64,000 bases of DNA from Gremmenia infestans (GCA_032629725.1 JAFEVB010000032.1:248001-312000), one strand, 5' to 3'; numbered from the stretch's first letter, positions 44,744 to 57,670 are shown. Notes: generated by a model from the sequence alone, not told the origin. Numbers and translations: made by a program.

Positions 44744-46776
44744 ATGGCTCCTGCCAAAAGAGTGCGTCCGTACAAGGACTTCTTGACACCTGCTATGCAT
44801 AGAAGATTTGCAATGGCAACTTCTACATTGTTTGGGCTTTGCTATCTGGAATCGATCTTGATTGGGGAGAAAAACTCTTGTGGGTATCTGCGGACATGCT
44901 GTGCGAGTGTTGTCTAATGCGCCTACAGTCATTTGGTTCTGGTTCCCATTTGGAAGAGCAGGCATCCGGACAGGCCTTCTCTTCATCCCCGCATTTGTGA
45001 TATTTATTCTTCGTGTCGCCCAGTTACACGTAGGGCTACGCACTTCAAACTCGGCATGGCAGACGTTCGAAAGATATTCTCTCAACTTCAATGTTGTCCA
45101 AACCATCGGCTTCTACGTCTTTTCGGCATACATGTTCAGCGAGATCTATTTATGGTCGGCATCGAACGACGCGGACATGAGCAGGATCAAAGTCATACCA
45201 AAAACCGATCGCCTCATGCTGAACGAGAAGCCAATCTATATTGCCTGTTACCTGTTTATTCTGGGGTTTGTCCAGGCTGGATTCCACCTCTTCTACGACT
45301 ATGATAGAATCGATATGCCAGCCATGAAAACAAAAGCCAATGTTGTTGCTCCTCCTGCAGTGCAACTGAGGACCAAATTACCCGCCATGATATCCACTTC
45401 CATCCAACGTGCTCTTGGAGTTGCCATTTTTTCGCCTTTCCTATACTACGTGAACTGGGGAATTTACCCTTATTCCATTCGACGTTTTGCGTGGAGCCTC
45501 AATCGAGCATGGGCTAAGCTATTCTGGAATTTACCCAAGTCGAGCATGCTGCCGAGTATTCATCCCTTTCATATAAGTGTACTTATGAGGACCGTCACTT
45601 CCGGTTTCTTGCTTTTGATGCTTTGGGAAGTTGGGAATGCAACCTTTTCTGCATATGTAGCACAAGAGCCGCTGAAAAACGAAAGACCAATAACCTACGA
45701 GTCTCGAGATCCAAATGGAAGTTTATTGACGGGCCTGACAGGAAAGAAGCTGCAGACAAAGGTAAATTTCGTAAGGCTATCATTTCAAGGCTTTTATTAA
45801 CGCATTATAGGCCTTTGCTTTCTGGGAGCTCGTATACATAGCTCAGCGCTTTGAAGGGCGACGAAAGAACATCTTTGAAGATATCGACCGAGTCGGGGGT
45901 TCGGCTTGGTCTCAAATACTTGCCGTGTGTCTTGAAACGATCCAAGGAATGGAACTACGGATTATCGAATATCAGAACCCCCCTCAAGTTGCGCCTGATG
46001 CAAAGGCCAAAGCATTTGGGGTGAGAGACCCTGCACTTGCGCCAGACCCAGCGCCGCTGCTGCCACGGATCAGTGCGCCGTTGAAGGATGGATTGAACGC
46101 ATCAGGAGACATTTTTTTTGCGAGTCCCGCAGGGAAGACGGAAAGTCAACGGGCTGTAGAAGCCGTTGGCAGATTTGCAAAGAGACATGGCCAATCTCCA
46201 CCCAAGAATATTTCGCCTAGGTCCAAGCAGTTGCTGATAAAGGCTGAGAGCGCAGTCCTTACACCAGAGCAGCAGGAAGCATTATCAAAACAAGGTGTGG
46301 GCGGCCTTATTAAAACCTGGTTTCTCGTAATCTTGAAATCTAGTCTTGGTTGGCCATTCAGACAAGAGTACAGACGAAGAATAGCTACCGTCGTACTAGG
46401 CACGCCGTACGGAGATGTTGGAGTTATTGTGGATGCTATCGATGCATTGACTCGGCTTGCTGTCTGCAGTTTGGCCGAAGACAAGTACGGCAATGTCCAG
46501 AAGGATGTGAAGATGATTATCCAGACCTTCACGAAAGCAATCATTGTACTGGAGGGATTTAAAACCACAATTGGAATTCATTGGACCGATGTGGAACACA
46601 AGCAGGAGAGCCCCGAGGTCGATACGATATTGGAAGCTTTGAAAGGTGGGCTCGACGAGCTCATCGGTGCATTTGGGGACTATTCTCAAGATTTGAGATT
46701 GAGTCAAAGTGAGATGAGACAGGCCAGGGAAGCGGCGACTCCAAGGCGTCGGCCGCAAATGGCCGAGGTCAAATAG
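44744..46776 (+). CDS. ndc1: Nucleoporin Ndc1 (pore membrane protein)
   Basis: Three exons, 44744-44879, 44929-45761 and 45811-46776, giving 644 aa. The start MAPAKRVRPYKDFLTP continues through LFGLCYLESILIGEKNS and, after intron 1, FIWFWFPFGRAGIRTG. This is the conserved N-terminus of fungal Ndc1. About six membrane-spanning segments are visible in the first half, for example LLFIPAFVIFILRVAQL, IYIACYLFILGFVQAG, AIFSPFLYYVNWGIYP and FLLLMLWEVGNATF. The soluble C-terminal half is helical and contains KTWFLVILKSSLGWPFRQEY, then a charged tail. Role: anchors the nuclear pore complex and the spindle pole body in the nuclear envelope. Introns start GTGGGT and GTAAAT. Confidence 0.94.
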
Positions 46777-47317
46777 ACAAACAAACTTTACGAGGGTCAT
46801 AGTCATGTTTTGGTAGAAATAATGAACCTAGCACAATATTGTCAGATAATTTTTCCTCTTCTTTCGTGACCCTTTCTCTAGAAAGGGGTGGTAGGACTTT
46901 GAAAGTATGGTACCAAGTGTAACAGGGCAACATCCGCTGCGCCGGCGTATGAAAAGGTTAAAGTAATTAAGCGCGTTATGTTTCACATGGATGCATAAAG
47001 CTGTAAGCCAATCAGGATGGTCCTATGCTCAATGAAACAGCAATAGCCGATGCACTGCGATTGCGGAGACGAGGCTCTGGGTAGAGTAGCGGCATAGCCG
47101 GCTAGTGTAGAGTAGCGTACGTGGGGTGACTATGATGCCACTTTATCCGACGTTTCCCCAGCTCGGGTACATAATCCATTGGAGCTTTCGTTTAGTGCCT
47201 TTCACTTTCCTCATTCTTTGATCATCTCTCCGCTCTTCATTGCTGCTGCTTCTCTTCTCTTCTTTTCATTGTTTCTCTCTATTGGCAATTGAGCTTCTTA
47301 ATTGAAGTACACCAAGT
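46777..47317. promoter_or_regulatory. Promoter region of ACH1
   Basis: 541 bases. It contains an 11-base direct repeat GTAGAGTAGCG (47081-47091 and 47107-47117) and a pyrimidine-rich stretch just before the ATG, typical of strong fungal promoters. Confidence 0.45.
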
Positions 47318-49171
47318 ATGGCTTCTTCGGCGATCCTCAAAGCGTCCGCAGCTCTGAAAGCTCGGGTCCGCCGGCCCTCTATGCTGAACAAGCTCGCGCA
47401 CCCTGAGGATTTGATACCATTGTTCCCTAATGGCGCGTATATAGGCTGGTCGGGGTTTACTGGGGTTGGGTATCCAAAGTGATTACGATCCTTAAATCAT
47501 CTCAATTTTCCTTTTAAACAAATGCTAATCACGCTCTGGCCAACAGGAAAATACCTACGATGCTCGCAGACCACGTCGAGAAAAATTCACTTCAAGGTCA
47601 ACTGAAATACTCGCTGTTTGTGGGGGCTTCTTCTGGCGCGGAGACGGAGAATAGGTGGGCTGAATTGAATATGATCGAGAGACGGAGTCCGCATCAGGTT
47701 GGCAAGCAGATTGCGAAGGGGATCAATAATGGGGATATCAAATTCTTTGATAAGCATTTGTCCATGTTTCCTGTGGATTTGGTTTATGTGAGTTTTACTG
47801 GGGAGCATATTTTATGGGTTGGGATTGGGGAACGTAACGAGCTGATGGGTTGCTATTAGGGGTTCTACACCAAAGATCGGCCGAACAAGAAGCTGGATGT
47901 TGTTATTGTTGAAGCGACTGCGATTACAGAAGATGGAGGCATTGTTCCTGGAGCTTCTGTGGGAGCTTCACCAGAATTGATCCAGATGGCTGATAAGGTG
48001 AGTCTTGGCTGGAGAATAAAGTGCCTCGCATAAAGGACGTTGCTGCGAGCAGAAGACTAATTAAACCCAGGTCATTATTGAAGTCAACACAGCTACGCCA
48101 TCCTTCGAGGGCCTTCACGATATCACAATGACTGAGCTTCCACCTAACCGAAAACCTTACCTGATCATGGCTCCCGAAGATAGAATTGGAACAACTTCTA
48201 TTCCAGTAGACCCGGAGAAAGTTGTTGCAATTATTGAGTCGGATTACCAAGATCAGACTCAACCAAATGCTCCAGCAGATGCTACATCCAAGGCCATTGC
48301 TGGTCACCTGATCGAGTTCCTTGAACATGAAGTGACACATGGTCGTCTCCCCAAGAATCTCCTTCCAATCCAGTCTGGTATTGGTAATATTGCAAATGCA
48401 GTTATTGGTGGACTTGCAGAATCCAAATTTGAGCACCTCAAAGTGTGGACTGAAGTAAGTCTACCAAATCCCCTTTAAATGATCCCATCTAACACAAAGC
48501 AGGTCCTCCAAGATACTTTCCTAGATCTCTTCGACTCGGGCCGCCTCGACTTTGCAACTGCAACATCGATCCGCTTCTCCCCCGAAGGATTCAAGCGATT
48601 TTACGACGGCTGGGAACAGTACCACAACAAGCTCCTCCTACGCTCCCAACAAGTCTCTAACAACCCCGAAATCATCCGCCGTCTCGGCGTGATCGGCATG
48701 AACACCCCCGTTGAAGTAGACATCTATGCGCACGCCAACAGTACTTGTGTCATGGGCTCGCGAATGCTCAACGGCCTTGGCGGCTCCGCTGATTTCCTCC
48801 GCTCCTCGAAATACAGCATCATGCACACGCCCTCCACGCGACCCTCGAAGACAGACCCACATGGTTTGTCGTGTATCGTGCCCATGTGCACGCATGTCGA
48901 CCAAACGGAGCATGATCTCGATGTCATCGTAACAGAGCAAGGTCTTGCTGATGTCAGAGGACTGAGTCCGAAGGAGAGAGCGAAGGTTATCATTGAGAAG
49001 TGCGCGCATCCTGAATACAAGCCGATTCTGGAGGACTATTTCGCCAAGGCAGAGTTTGAGTGTATGAGAAGAGGGTGGGGACATGAGCCGCATTTGCTAT
49101 GGAATTCGTTTGATATGCACAAGGCGCTGGATCAGGAGGGGAGTATGAAAAAGATTAAGACCTGGGGCTAG
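47318..49171 (+). CDS. ach1: Acetyl-CoA hydrolase / succinyl-CoA:acetate CoA-transferase Ach1
   Basis: Five exons, 47318-47469, 47547-47787, 47860-47997, 48071-48454 and 48503-49171, giving 527 aa. The N-terminus (MASSAILKASAALKARVRRP) is basic and acid-free, a mitochondrial presequence. Conserved blocks: YIGWSGFTGVGKIPTMLADH (GFTGVG, CoA-binding), VEATAITEDGGIVPGASVGA, LPIQSGIGNIANAVIGGLAE (GIG loop), CIVPMCTHVDQTEHDLDVIV and TEQGLADVRG. The catalytic Glu of this CoA-transferase family lies in the TEQGLADVRGLSP block. Role: moves CoA between acetate and succinyl-CoA, detoxifying or using acetate and propionate-derived acids in mitochondria. Introns start GTATCC, GTGAGT, GTGAGT and GTAAGT; the last three join exons in phase 0. 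Confidence 0.97.
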
Positions 49172-50633
49172 AGCATCCGAAAAGCAACAAGGTTGAATCT
49201 AGAATAGATACAGAGTGTATGTATTGGATATGGATTTGTATTTGGATATGGGGAAGGCACAGCACGTAAAGAATACCAGTTTCTTTCTTTCTAGGTCCAG
49301 GCAGCAGTAAATATGTCGTAAGTACTCCGATCATCTAATTCACACCGATGAGTAGAATAGTGTGTTAGAGGTTGCATTTTTGATTCGAGACAGGTTATAT
49401 TGTTGTGTCGAGATATTACCCCTCCCTTTAAGTACTTAGGTAGAGGTTCGAGTTAGATATATATGCTGTCACCCCAGTCTACTGACGATTTGTTGAAGTT
49501 TTTGAAGAATTTGTTGTTTTGGCGAGGTTTTGCTGGCTAATGGACTTTTGGGCTTATTGGCAGAGAGAGAAGTCTTTTAAAATACCTGAGGTAGGTAGGT
49601 ATGGGACATTTTCAGCTGAGTGAAGTTTGTAGAGGCGCCATGCTTGGCTGGTTGATTGGCAGCAAGGTAGCATGTTCTGTTGCTTTTCATGGGTTTCGGT
49701 ATTTCAATGTCTTCATTGCTCATTTCAAAATTTCCATCCAACAAGTCTTGGAGTCATTTATATGGCGCTTGATACTATCAAGTAAGTCACTTTGCAACTC
49801 TTTGTCCTGAACCTATTTCATCGCTCAAGCAGAATCTCATGTCGTATGTTTAACAGCACGACAAAAGCTCAAGCTCGTTCCAGTCACTTCTCGGGAAGCG
49901 AGGAATTATTCTGCCGGCGTTGGTGAACTTGGATTGCTTGTTTCTACCGCCTTGCAAATGTCAAGAAGCAAGTCGACTTGGAGATTGAGAGGAAGCTGAA
50001 GATTGATTAGGTGTTTGGTGGGATTGCGGGAAAGGTCTTTCATATGGTGGAAGGTTTTAGGCACTTTTTGGACATGCCAGCATCACTTGTCAAGATTTGG
50101 CATTGACATCACCGGAGAAAAGAAAGGAGCGTCGGTGACCCCACCAGTTTTGAATTCTCATTATGTGTCCAACATTTTGAACTGTTGTGTCTTCCAATCT
50201 CTAGACAGCTCCGTGTCATTGGTAGCAAGTGCCGCAGTAGAAGTCTTTACTCGACCTTTCTTTGTTCGTTCTTTCCTCATATGCCGAATAATATTCCTTC
50301 GCCATTGCAACTACGTTCACGAGCAAAGCAACTCTCCTGTTGTGACAGGAACTAAAGAGGTGAGCTCTTTCCTATCCTGTCACAACCAATTCTGTTGTCG
50401 AAGTCCGAGAATTTGGAGAACTTGGACTTCGATTGCAGTGCAACGCATCACCTATGAACGTATTCATCAACGCATCCTTACCTCACCTATCCAATACACC
50501 CGACCCTAGATTGCATGACCATTCTTCATCTAAAAATATCATTATCATCGTTATCACTAGTCCTCGAAATATGCGAAGGAGTCAGTACGATCTCTGACTC
50601 CCGAGCAATTCCTCCCAACTTTTCCTGACCACC
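49172..50633. other. Intergenic region ACH1/MHYT gene
   Basis: 1.46 kb. An open frame at 50003-50509 has irregular composition and no splice partner and is considered non-coding. TAGGTA-type words occur near 49440 and 49590. Confidence 0.5.
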
Positions 50634-53132
50634 ATGACCACCCCCGTGACTGCAACAGAACTCGTCTCGGTTGTTCCCAGGAATGATGGGCAAAGTGTAG
50701 AGGGGCCTATTATTCCGAAACATTTTAGTGCTGGATTTGTGGTTCTGTCATACTTCATCAGTTATCTTGGATCGTTGACAACGTTGGAGCTCTTAATGAG
50801 GAGGACGTCCATGAGAGGACTCTATAATTGGTATTGTTCTCTTTTTAATTACAAAGGTATATTCTCACAGTCACAGGTTCCTTCTCATCGGTGCTTCGAT
50901 CTCTTTAGGTGGTATAGCCATCTGGTCCATGCACTACATCGGTAACTACGCGATTGTTCTCGAGCCTATAGATGGCCAGAAAAACCGTCAAATTGTTTAC
51001 AGCCCAGCCTTCACTGCCTTGTCGTTCTTCCTCCCGATCGTAGTAGTGTTCCTAGCATTCTGCGCAGTTGGATACGACAACAACGTGAGCTTTTCACGAA
51101 TTATCGTTCGAGGGGTTTTGGTAGGATTTGGTATTTGTGGAATGCATTATTTGGGACAGGCTGGAATTTCAAACTATACCTGCGAGTACAAGATTGGTTT
51201 TATTATCTTCTCTGTTGTCATTGCTTGCGTTTCTAGCACGGTGGCTTTGGGATTGTTCTTCATGTTCCGTTCCGCATGGAACTCGTCTTGGTGGAAGAGA
51301 GGCACGGTCGCATTCCTTCTCGCGACCGGTGTTTCTGGCATGCACGTAAACAGCCCCCTTTTTCTTCCTCCTCGATAGTACTGCATCAGGTATACCAAAG
51401 AATGTTTCGCATTTTGATATCTTGCTCTCTGTAGAAATCAAAGTACTAATGTGTTTTAGTGGGTTGCTTCAGCGGAAACGCAATATCGACTGAAGATGGG
51501 CAACACAAGCGGTCCGGCTTTGTCGCCATTGACAACTGTCATTGCGGTTCTAATTATTGTAAGTTCACACGAGCCAAACAATGTAGCTGCGTTCTCAGAT
51601 ATGTTAGTCGGTTTCTGGCTGTATTGTCCTCGTTGCGCTCTCTCTGTTCACTAAAGGGCGGAGAGCTGGGGCTGCGAAGAAAGCCCAGCAGGTTGTTCTT
51701 GCTGCAGCTATTTTCGACAAGGGAAGAAGGATTCTGGTCTCTCCGGATGGAAATCTGCCAACAAAAAAGATCACGAACGCTTATCTCGAGCGGGAAAGTC
51801 CAATGCTACAGTTTGTTATGCATTTTGCTAATAGGTCAATAGTCAGTAAACGAAGAATTTGGCCCTTCACATCCAAATCTCCATTGGATTTACAGAACAA
51901 GTTGCAATTGGGTTGGCGTGGCAGATCTCATTCCCAAAATGCGAATACATTTGCGGCGAGCCGGCCTGATGATAGTTAAAGTTGATTACTCATTCATTTT
52001 CAGGGAACTCTTTTGTGTTGCAGCAGCAGACCTTGCAGCCGACCTCAAACAGCCAGTTCAGAGTCTTGGAATGCTCTACGACGAGATGATTATCAGTGGG
52101 CTCAAAGACAGCGAGAATTGGAGAATTAAGAGAACATCCACCGACTCAGACGACATAGAGCGGCAAGGCTTTAATCCAACCAATGTTGGCAAAGGGAAAC
52201 TCCTCTTTCTCGTTAAGTCGGTTGACAGACACGAGGCGGAACACCTGGAGGCCGTTGGGTTTCGCTTTGGAATTGTTCCAAGGGTGGTCCCTATAATCGC
52301 AACCAGTCTACGAATGGGCCATCATGATCTCTCCTCTCATCTGGAGATGATGTGCAATTATTCCAATAAACACAAGATCCTAGAGCCAGGGGTACACATT
52401 GCTCTATTCACCACTCGCGCGTCAATGGCTTCAGGATTCGAGGTTCTTGTACGTAAAGATGCGAAAAACCAGCTACCCACCGTACAGCTTCCGTACGATA
52501 GTTTGGCGAGCTGGCAGCTCGACTATCTGAGACAGATGGAGAACTTCAAAGTTTCAGCATGTATCAAACTTCTTCAGAAAGCTACCATGCCGTCCAATCC
52601 ATCAGAGAGGGAGCAGAATTTTGCCAGGACATTAGAACTAACGCTCGAAGGACTCATGGACCAGATCAGCGATGGGTTCTTCAATGATGCTGTCCTGATT
52701 GCGGATCCAATTGAAGCACCATGTCGTGACTCCAGGGAGAGCTCACCGCCAAGCACTGCGCAGCTTATCACTTTCAGAATACTTGTCTCGATTCATACTC
52801 GGGCACCTGGACAGAGTTGGGTATTCACTCCCTTGAACTTTTTCAAGACACAACAACGTGTCTACCGAAACTCACCTGATCACGCAATATTTGCAGCCAA
52901 GACGCATCGCGAATTTGCACCTATTCTTGACCTTGCTGGTCGTGAGGGGCGTCCAATAAAAGGAAAGAATATAGATGAGGCAATAGAAGAGTTCATTGAA
53001 CTGGAATCACTTTCCAAGTCGGCACGCATGCCGAACCCCTTTGAAGAGGAGCCTGAGCCAAAGACGTTTGTGGACGAGTTGTTTCGGATTTGTGTAAGGA
53101 CGAAGGAAGGAGCTACTTTTGATCTCCTATAA
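50634..53132 (+). CDS. MHYT-domain integral membrane sensor protein
   Basis: Five exons, 50634-50830, 50877-51345, 51460-51558, 51608-51797 and 51847-53132, giving 746 aa. A seven-helix MHYT domain fills residues ~25-260, with the signature repeated as SMHYIG, GMHYLGQ and GMHW; the last appears only after splicing intron 2. A second region reads DKGRRILVSPDGNLPT, HPNLHWIYR and NWVGVADLIPKM, then IFRELFCVAAADLAADL and a long soluble C-terminus. MHYT domains are proposed to sense diatomic gases or copper in bacteria; the fungal function is unknown. Four introns have ordinary ends. The fifth junction (GTCCAA..GTCAG, 51798-51846) has a poor donor and was chosen because it alone restores the conserved frame. 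Confidence 0.85.
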
Positions 53133-53823
53133 TACCTCAATATGGCTGTAAGGTTCTGCCTTGCGCTGATAATCCTACCAAGCCGGACACTCGACACATT
53201 TTAGCGTATAGGGAAAGCGCATTTTGGTGTAGTAGACTTAGCAGAAAGCACCTGTTAGGGTATTGTTCAGTATAGAAGAAGAAGAAACAGAGCTCCTACC
53301 ATCTAATGTTATCTTTGATTCACGATACATTGTGCAAAGTCGACGGGTCTCAAGATGAGAGCACAATCCAATCTAGGAGAGCGAAGCGAGAATAAAAGGG
53401 GGGGCAGAGCATGTAATACAGATGCGGACATATCATTCCGCACGGACCTCCCACCCACATTCAGGATGCCTAGGCATAAATTTGTCCCTTTGGGCTTAGT
53501 GTCGCCGAATTAGGCAAGGTGTGTGCATGTGCAAGGTCCTACTGCCGCTTTCAATGTCAATGTCTATAAAAGCATGTACCTTCTTCCTTCATTCTCTTTA
53601 GATCAATTTTTCCTTATTCGGTATATCAAAGCTTATGATAACAATAGGATTTATCAACCTCTTATTGGATAGCAACTCCGCTAAAAGACTGTAGCGAATA
53701 GTAAACGCCCTGTACTGTTTGCACAATCTATGGATTTAAGCAATTAGAAGCGTCAAGGAGAACTAAGACAGACAACACAGATAATCAGCTATTCATCAAT
53801 TAATTGCATCCATAGAATTCAAG
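53133..53823. other. Intergenic region MHYT/HET gene
   Basis: 691 bases, AT-rich, no coding region seen; promoter of the HET gene. Confidence 0.5.
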
Positions 53824-56077
53824 ATGTCGTGTCATTCACAGACCAGCATGGATAAGCGGCAGAAAGCAGTCGAGCGGGTAAGTACAGAAAAAACAAACCC
53901 AACTCAGTGGCTAACTCACTACCTAGTAGGCAGGTGGCCCGACCTCGCTCTGTTTGAAATGTCGCCTCCTTGATCTGAGCTATCTTGGTTTTCTTCACGA
54001 CAGGAACTGGCCGACTGAAAACTATCGTCTTGGTTTTACTCTCGCCGAAGCTGCGGCATCTGCGGCACATTGTTGGATCTGTGGGTGGTTGGCTTCTCTT
54101 GCAGATGACAAAGGCTTTGCATTAGCTACTCGAATACAAGTCGGTTTCGATACCTATAGGTATTCCGCACTGGAGCCACCGGCAGAGTGGAAGCCGTGGA
54201 ATGAGCAGACCCAGGCAAGCCAACTATGTTTGTATATTGATTGCCGGGAGGCAGGGGGGAAGTTTGAGTACAGAGGGGCTTTCCAGAAATCTGGTGGTCC
54301 TACACCTGAGCATGTTTCTGCCATGCTTGACCACGGTGATCCCATTGCCGTGGCCGCGAAAGCAGATCCTTACACTGCGAGATTGCGTCCTCCAGTCGTT
54401 GACATGCGGATCTTCAAATTTTGGATGGATCAATGCACCAGGCATCATGGTAGCATCTGTGGGAGGACTAGATTCATGTCTCGTCCCATCAACTCCATGC
54501 GCTTCATTGATGTAATAGAAGATTGCATTGTGGAGTCGGCAAATGATGTGGAATGGGTTGCACTAAGCTATGTCTGGGGTGAAGCACAGGAGCATGCACT
54601 GAAAAAAGGAAATTTCACCTCCTACCACCAGCCAGGCTCTCTGGCTAAAGAGATGGTGCCGCCGACGATCCGTGATGCTATGGCAGTCACAAGGGCGATG
54701 GGAGAACGTTTCCTATGGGTAGACTCCCTCTGCATAATTCAAGACGACGACGAAGACAAACTTCGAAACATCCCCGCAATGGGTATCATCTATGGCCAAG
54801 CAGTGGTTACAATTATCAGCGCAGCGGGTGAGAAGGTCTCTTCGCCCATTCCGGGTGTACAAGAAGCATCTCCGCGAAGCGTCCAGGAAACCTTCGAGAT
54901 CAACGGCACATGGCTTGTATCGTCGCTCGATACACCACATGAGGTGTACCAGGGGTACCTCCAGAACTGCAAATGGAACACGAGAGGGTGGACTTACCAG
55001 GAATGCCTGTTGCCATCACGCTGTCTCATATTCGACACAGAGCAAGTGTACTGGCAGTGCCATCGCGCTTCTTGGTGCGAAGACGCATTTTGGGAGCAAG
55101 ACGCCCTGGATGCCCCTATAATATACCGCCACTGCCTTGGGAAACCAGAGATGCTTTCGCTGTTGGAGGATAAATCAAAGGACTGGTCCCCACTATTCTC
55201 AATAGTGCTGAATATGTATTTAACACGACAGCTAACCTCACAAGGCGACCGACTAGCCGCCTTGTCGGGTATCCTTAGTGTCCTTGAGAAATCGACTGGG
55301 CAAAGATTCTTCTGGGGCATGCCCGAGAACCACTTGGAGTTCGCTTTGTCTTGGACGACGGATGACCCTGCAATCCCCCGGAACACTGCTCGTCAAGTCA
55401 CAGCCCCAGGTGGTCCTGCCAGTCCATTTCCAAGTTGGTCGTGGAGTGGCTGGCTCGGGTCTCAAATATTGGGAGGCACGGGCAGTTACGATATGGGGCT
55501 ACTTGGCCTTAGATTTTATCGTATAGACTACGACTGTAATCCGATACCCATCCAAGAGGACATGGATGCCATGGTGTCTCAATGGAACAAAGATGTCATC
55601 TCCAAGCTTGGAACCGATACTGTAACCTACCCCCGGTATCCCGCTGATCTTGAGCACAGCTGGATGGACAGGAGCAAAACCGAAATCATCGTGTCCCATA
55701 TCCCAAGCAGTATCCGTTTGAGCGATGCGGCACCATCACTTCTGTGCTTTTGGACTAGCACCGCCACTCTTAAAATCAAAAAGGAACCTACAGGCTCTCC
55801 GCCTATTCCTAAAATTGGAATCACCGATGGGAAAACAGAAATACATGGTTTCTGGGGCTGGACAGACTTCACGCTGGAGGAAGAAGAGGGAAAATTCATT
55901 GTTATTGGCGCAAAAAAAGAGAGGATGTCCCATGGAGGGAGACACACGCTTACCTTAATGTTCGTTACAGTGGCCGATGACGGTGTGTGCTACCGCCGTC
56001 ACATTGTAAGCGATCTGCCCGAATCAGCCTGGTTGAAGTTGGAGAACCGGAAGTGGGAAATGGTCTGTTTGGGGTGA
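53824..56077 (+). CDS. Heterokaryon incompatibility (HET) domain protein
   Basis: Two exons, 53824-53877 and 53930-56077, giving 733 aa. The short first exon MSCHSQTSMDKRQKAVER joins in phase 0 to AGGPTSLCLKCRLLDL (GTAAGT..TAGTAG). The HET core starts near residue 245: EWVALSYVWGEAQE, then RFLWVDSLCIIQDDDEDK, AVVTIISAAG and NTRGWTYQECLLPSRCLIF, the three diagnostic boxes in correct order and spacing. An N-terminal C-x-x-C pair with CWICGW may bind metal. A C-terminal ~300-residue region contains PFPSWSWSGWLG. HET proteins trigger programmed cell death on non-self recognition; the partner is unknown. The intact frame suggests a functional gene, unlike the remnant at 22.6-23.4 kb. Confidence 0.93.
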
Positions 56078-57251
56078 TTTCCGAGGTAGAGTATTGTGGC
56101 TTTTATCGAGAGCTCATAGCTACTTTGATTCAAAGAGCCTCGATCAAGGTCACGTTTGAGACTGAGCAGGTCTGGACTTCGGGTTTGTGCGCACTTGATA
56201 TGTGGTCGTAAGTAAGACTTATGATACCTTAGATAGCAAATACCAATTCACGATCCGTCTCCCTTTACAACTGGTACAGCATCGATCCTCCGAAGCAATT
56301 AACTGTATATGTCATGATAGAAGACCATTTTCAAGGGAATGAACTATTGTCGAGAAATAAGTCTAACAGCTGAGTATCGATTTCGTTACATTCTTCTCTA
56401 AAATTCAAACCCCAATTACAATTACAGCTCCAACTGCCATCTACCCGTTTCCTTTTCAATTTTCTCTCTATAGGCGGGTAATACACTTTTCACTTCATCT
56501 TTTGTAGCTTTTCGCTTCACTACGGATCTATCTAACAACATAGAAGGGGGGGTACGTCACGTGCCAAACCAACATTCACTTCAAATTTCTCAGACTAATA
56601 AGATATCTAGCAAGAAACAGGTGGATTGAGATGTTTCCTAGAGAAGAGATAATCAGGCTAGTCCGCGAAAAGTAACACATAGCTTCAAATGGCAAGAGCT
56701 TCGCTCGACCGGTTCCTAGTACCATTAAAACACACAAATCCCGATGCAAGGTCACAAAGAGAACACTAGACACTCTCGCATTGGAATGTAGAAAATGGTA
56801 CGTCCCAAGAATGCCTGAAAGAATACTAAAAGTCTCGTCAAAGCATGGACAACCATGAAATAGAGGACAGGAAATATGAATCGCAAAGAAGGCACTCTGC
56901 AGGCAGCATTCTGGTACTTCGTTGCCGAAGAAGAATGTCTAGAACCGAATAACAAGCTTCACTAGAATCGATGTAGATACAAAACAGTCAAGTACTCCTC
57001 GATAGCCGCGAAGCTGATCGATCGGCGTAGCACACGTGAAAATGTTTCTCTTCCCGCGGAATTTGCAAGTTCAAGCCTAAATTCCCTCCACTCTCCCATG
57101 CACCTGGCTTTAGGAAAACGCAGTGCCATTTCCAGAGCGCCGGCGCGATCAAGTCAATCGTCCCAACATTGTGTATGCCCGCCGAGATGAGGGAAGCTCT
57201 CGCAAAGTAAGTCTGGACCGGATTCTCATCTACCTACACCGCAGCCCCTAA
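56078..57251. other. Intergenic region, no gene seen
   Basis: AT-rich sequence with only short, composition-biased open frames. No supported feature. Confidence 0.5.
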
Positions 57252-57644
57252 ACTCTCTTCCGGAGTCGGCTGGGTTACCAGCATTCAGGGGATGTCAAAG
57301 GCACGTTTTGGCACCCGAGAGATGCAAATAAGGTTGCTGGAAGCATGTGGGAGAGCTGGAGGGGTATTGAGGGTGTGATTGAGGATGGGGAGATTGAGGA
57401 GGGTTGGGATGGAAGGGGGCCTATTTGGTATGATGGGGAGAAGTTGGCGTGGTTTTCTATGAATCAGGTTGATGTTATGGTGTATGTTAGAATTTGGGAG
57501 TGTGCGGTGGGGGACTCGACTGATGTGATGGGGTTGATAGAATGGCGTCGTTGTTGCAGGAGACTTATAGTAAATGGCGATTGCCGATGCTGGAGCATCG
57601 TTAATAGCCTTCGGACGAATGAGCATTCTTTGGAAGCATTTTAA
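57252..57644 (+). other. Unassigned open frame, possibly a gene fragment
   Basis: Open frame of 130 codons between TAA at 57249-57251 and the stop at 57642-57644. It reads RLGYQHSGDVKGTFWHPRDA and later ARP-like charged/Trp-rich words such as MWESWRGIEGVIEDGE and GPIWYDGEKLAWFSMNQVDV. Codon choice is regular to about 57480, where a GTGTAT donor-like site lies; 60 bases on there is a GTTGATAG acceptor-like site. There is no ATG at the natural beginning and no recognised domain, so it may be an exon of a small or decayed gene. It overlaps no other gene. Confidence 0.3.
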
Positions 57645-57670
57645 TTCTTCAAATTATGATTTGTTTCTGC

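Noticed and set aside
50003..50509. 168-aa open frame upstream of the MHYT gene
   Set aside because: Mixed composition, no domain, no splice partner; starts in an AT-rich, promoter-like area.
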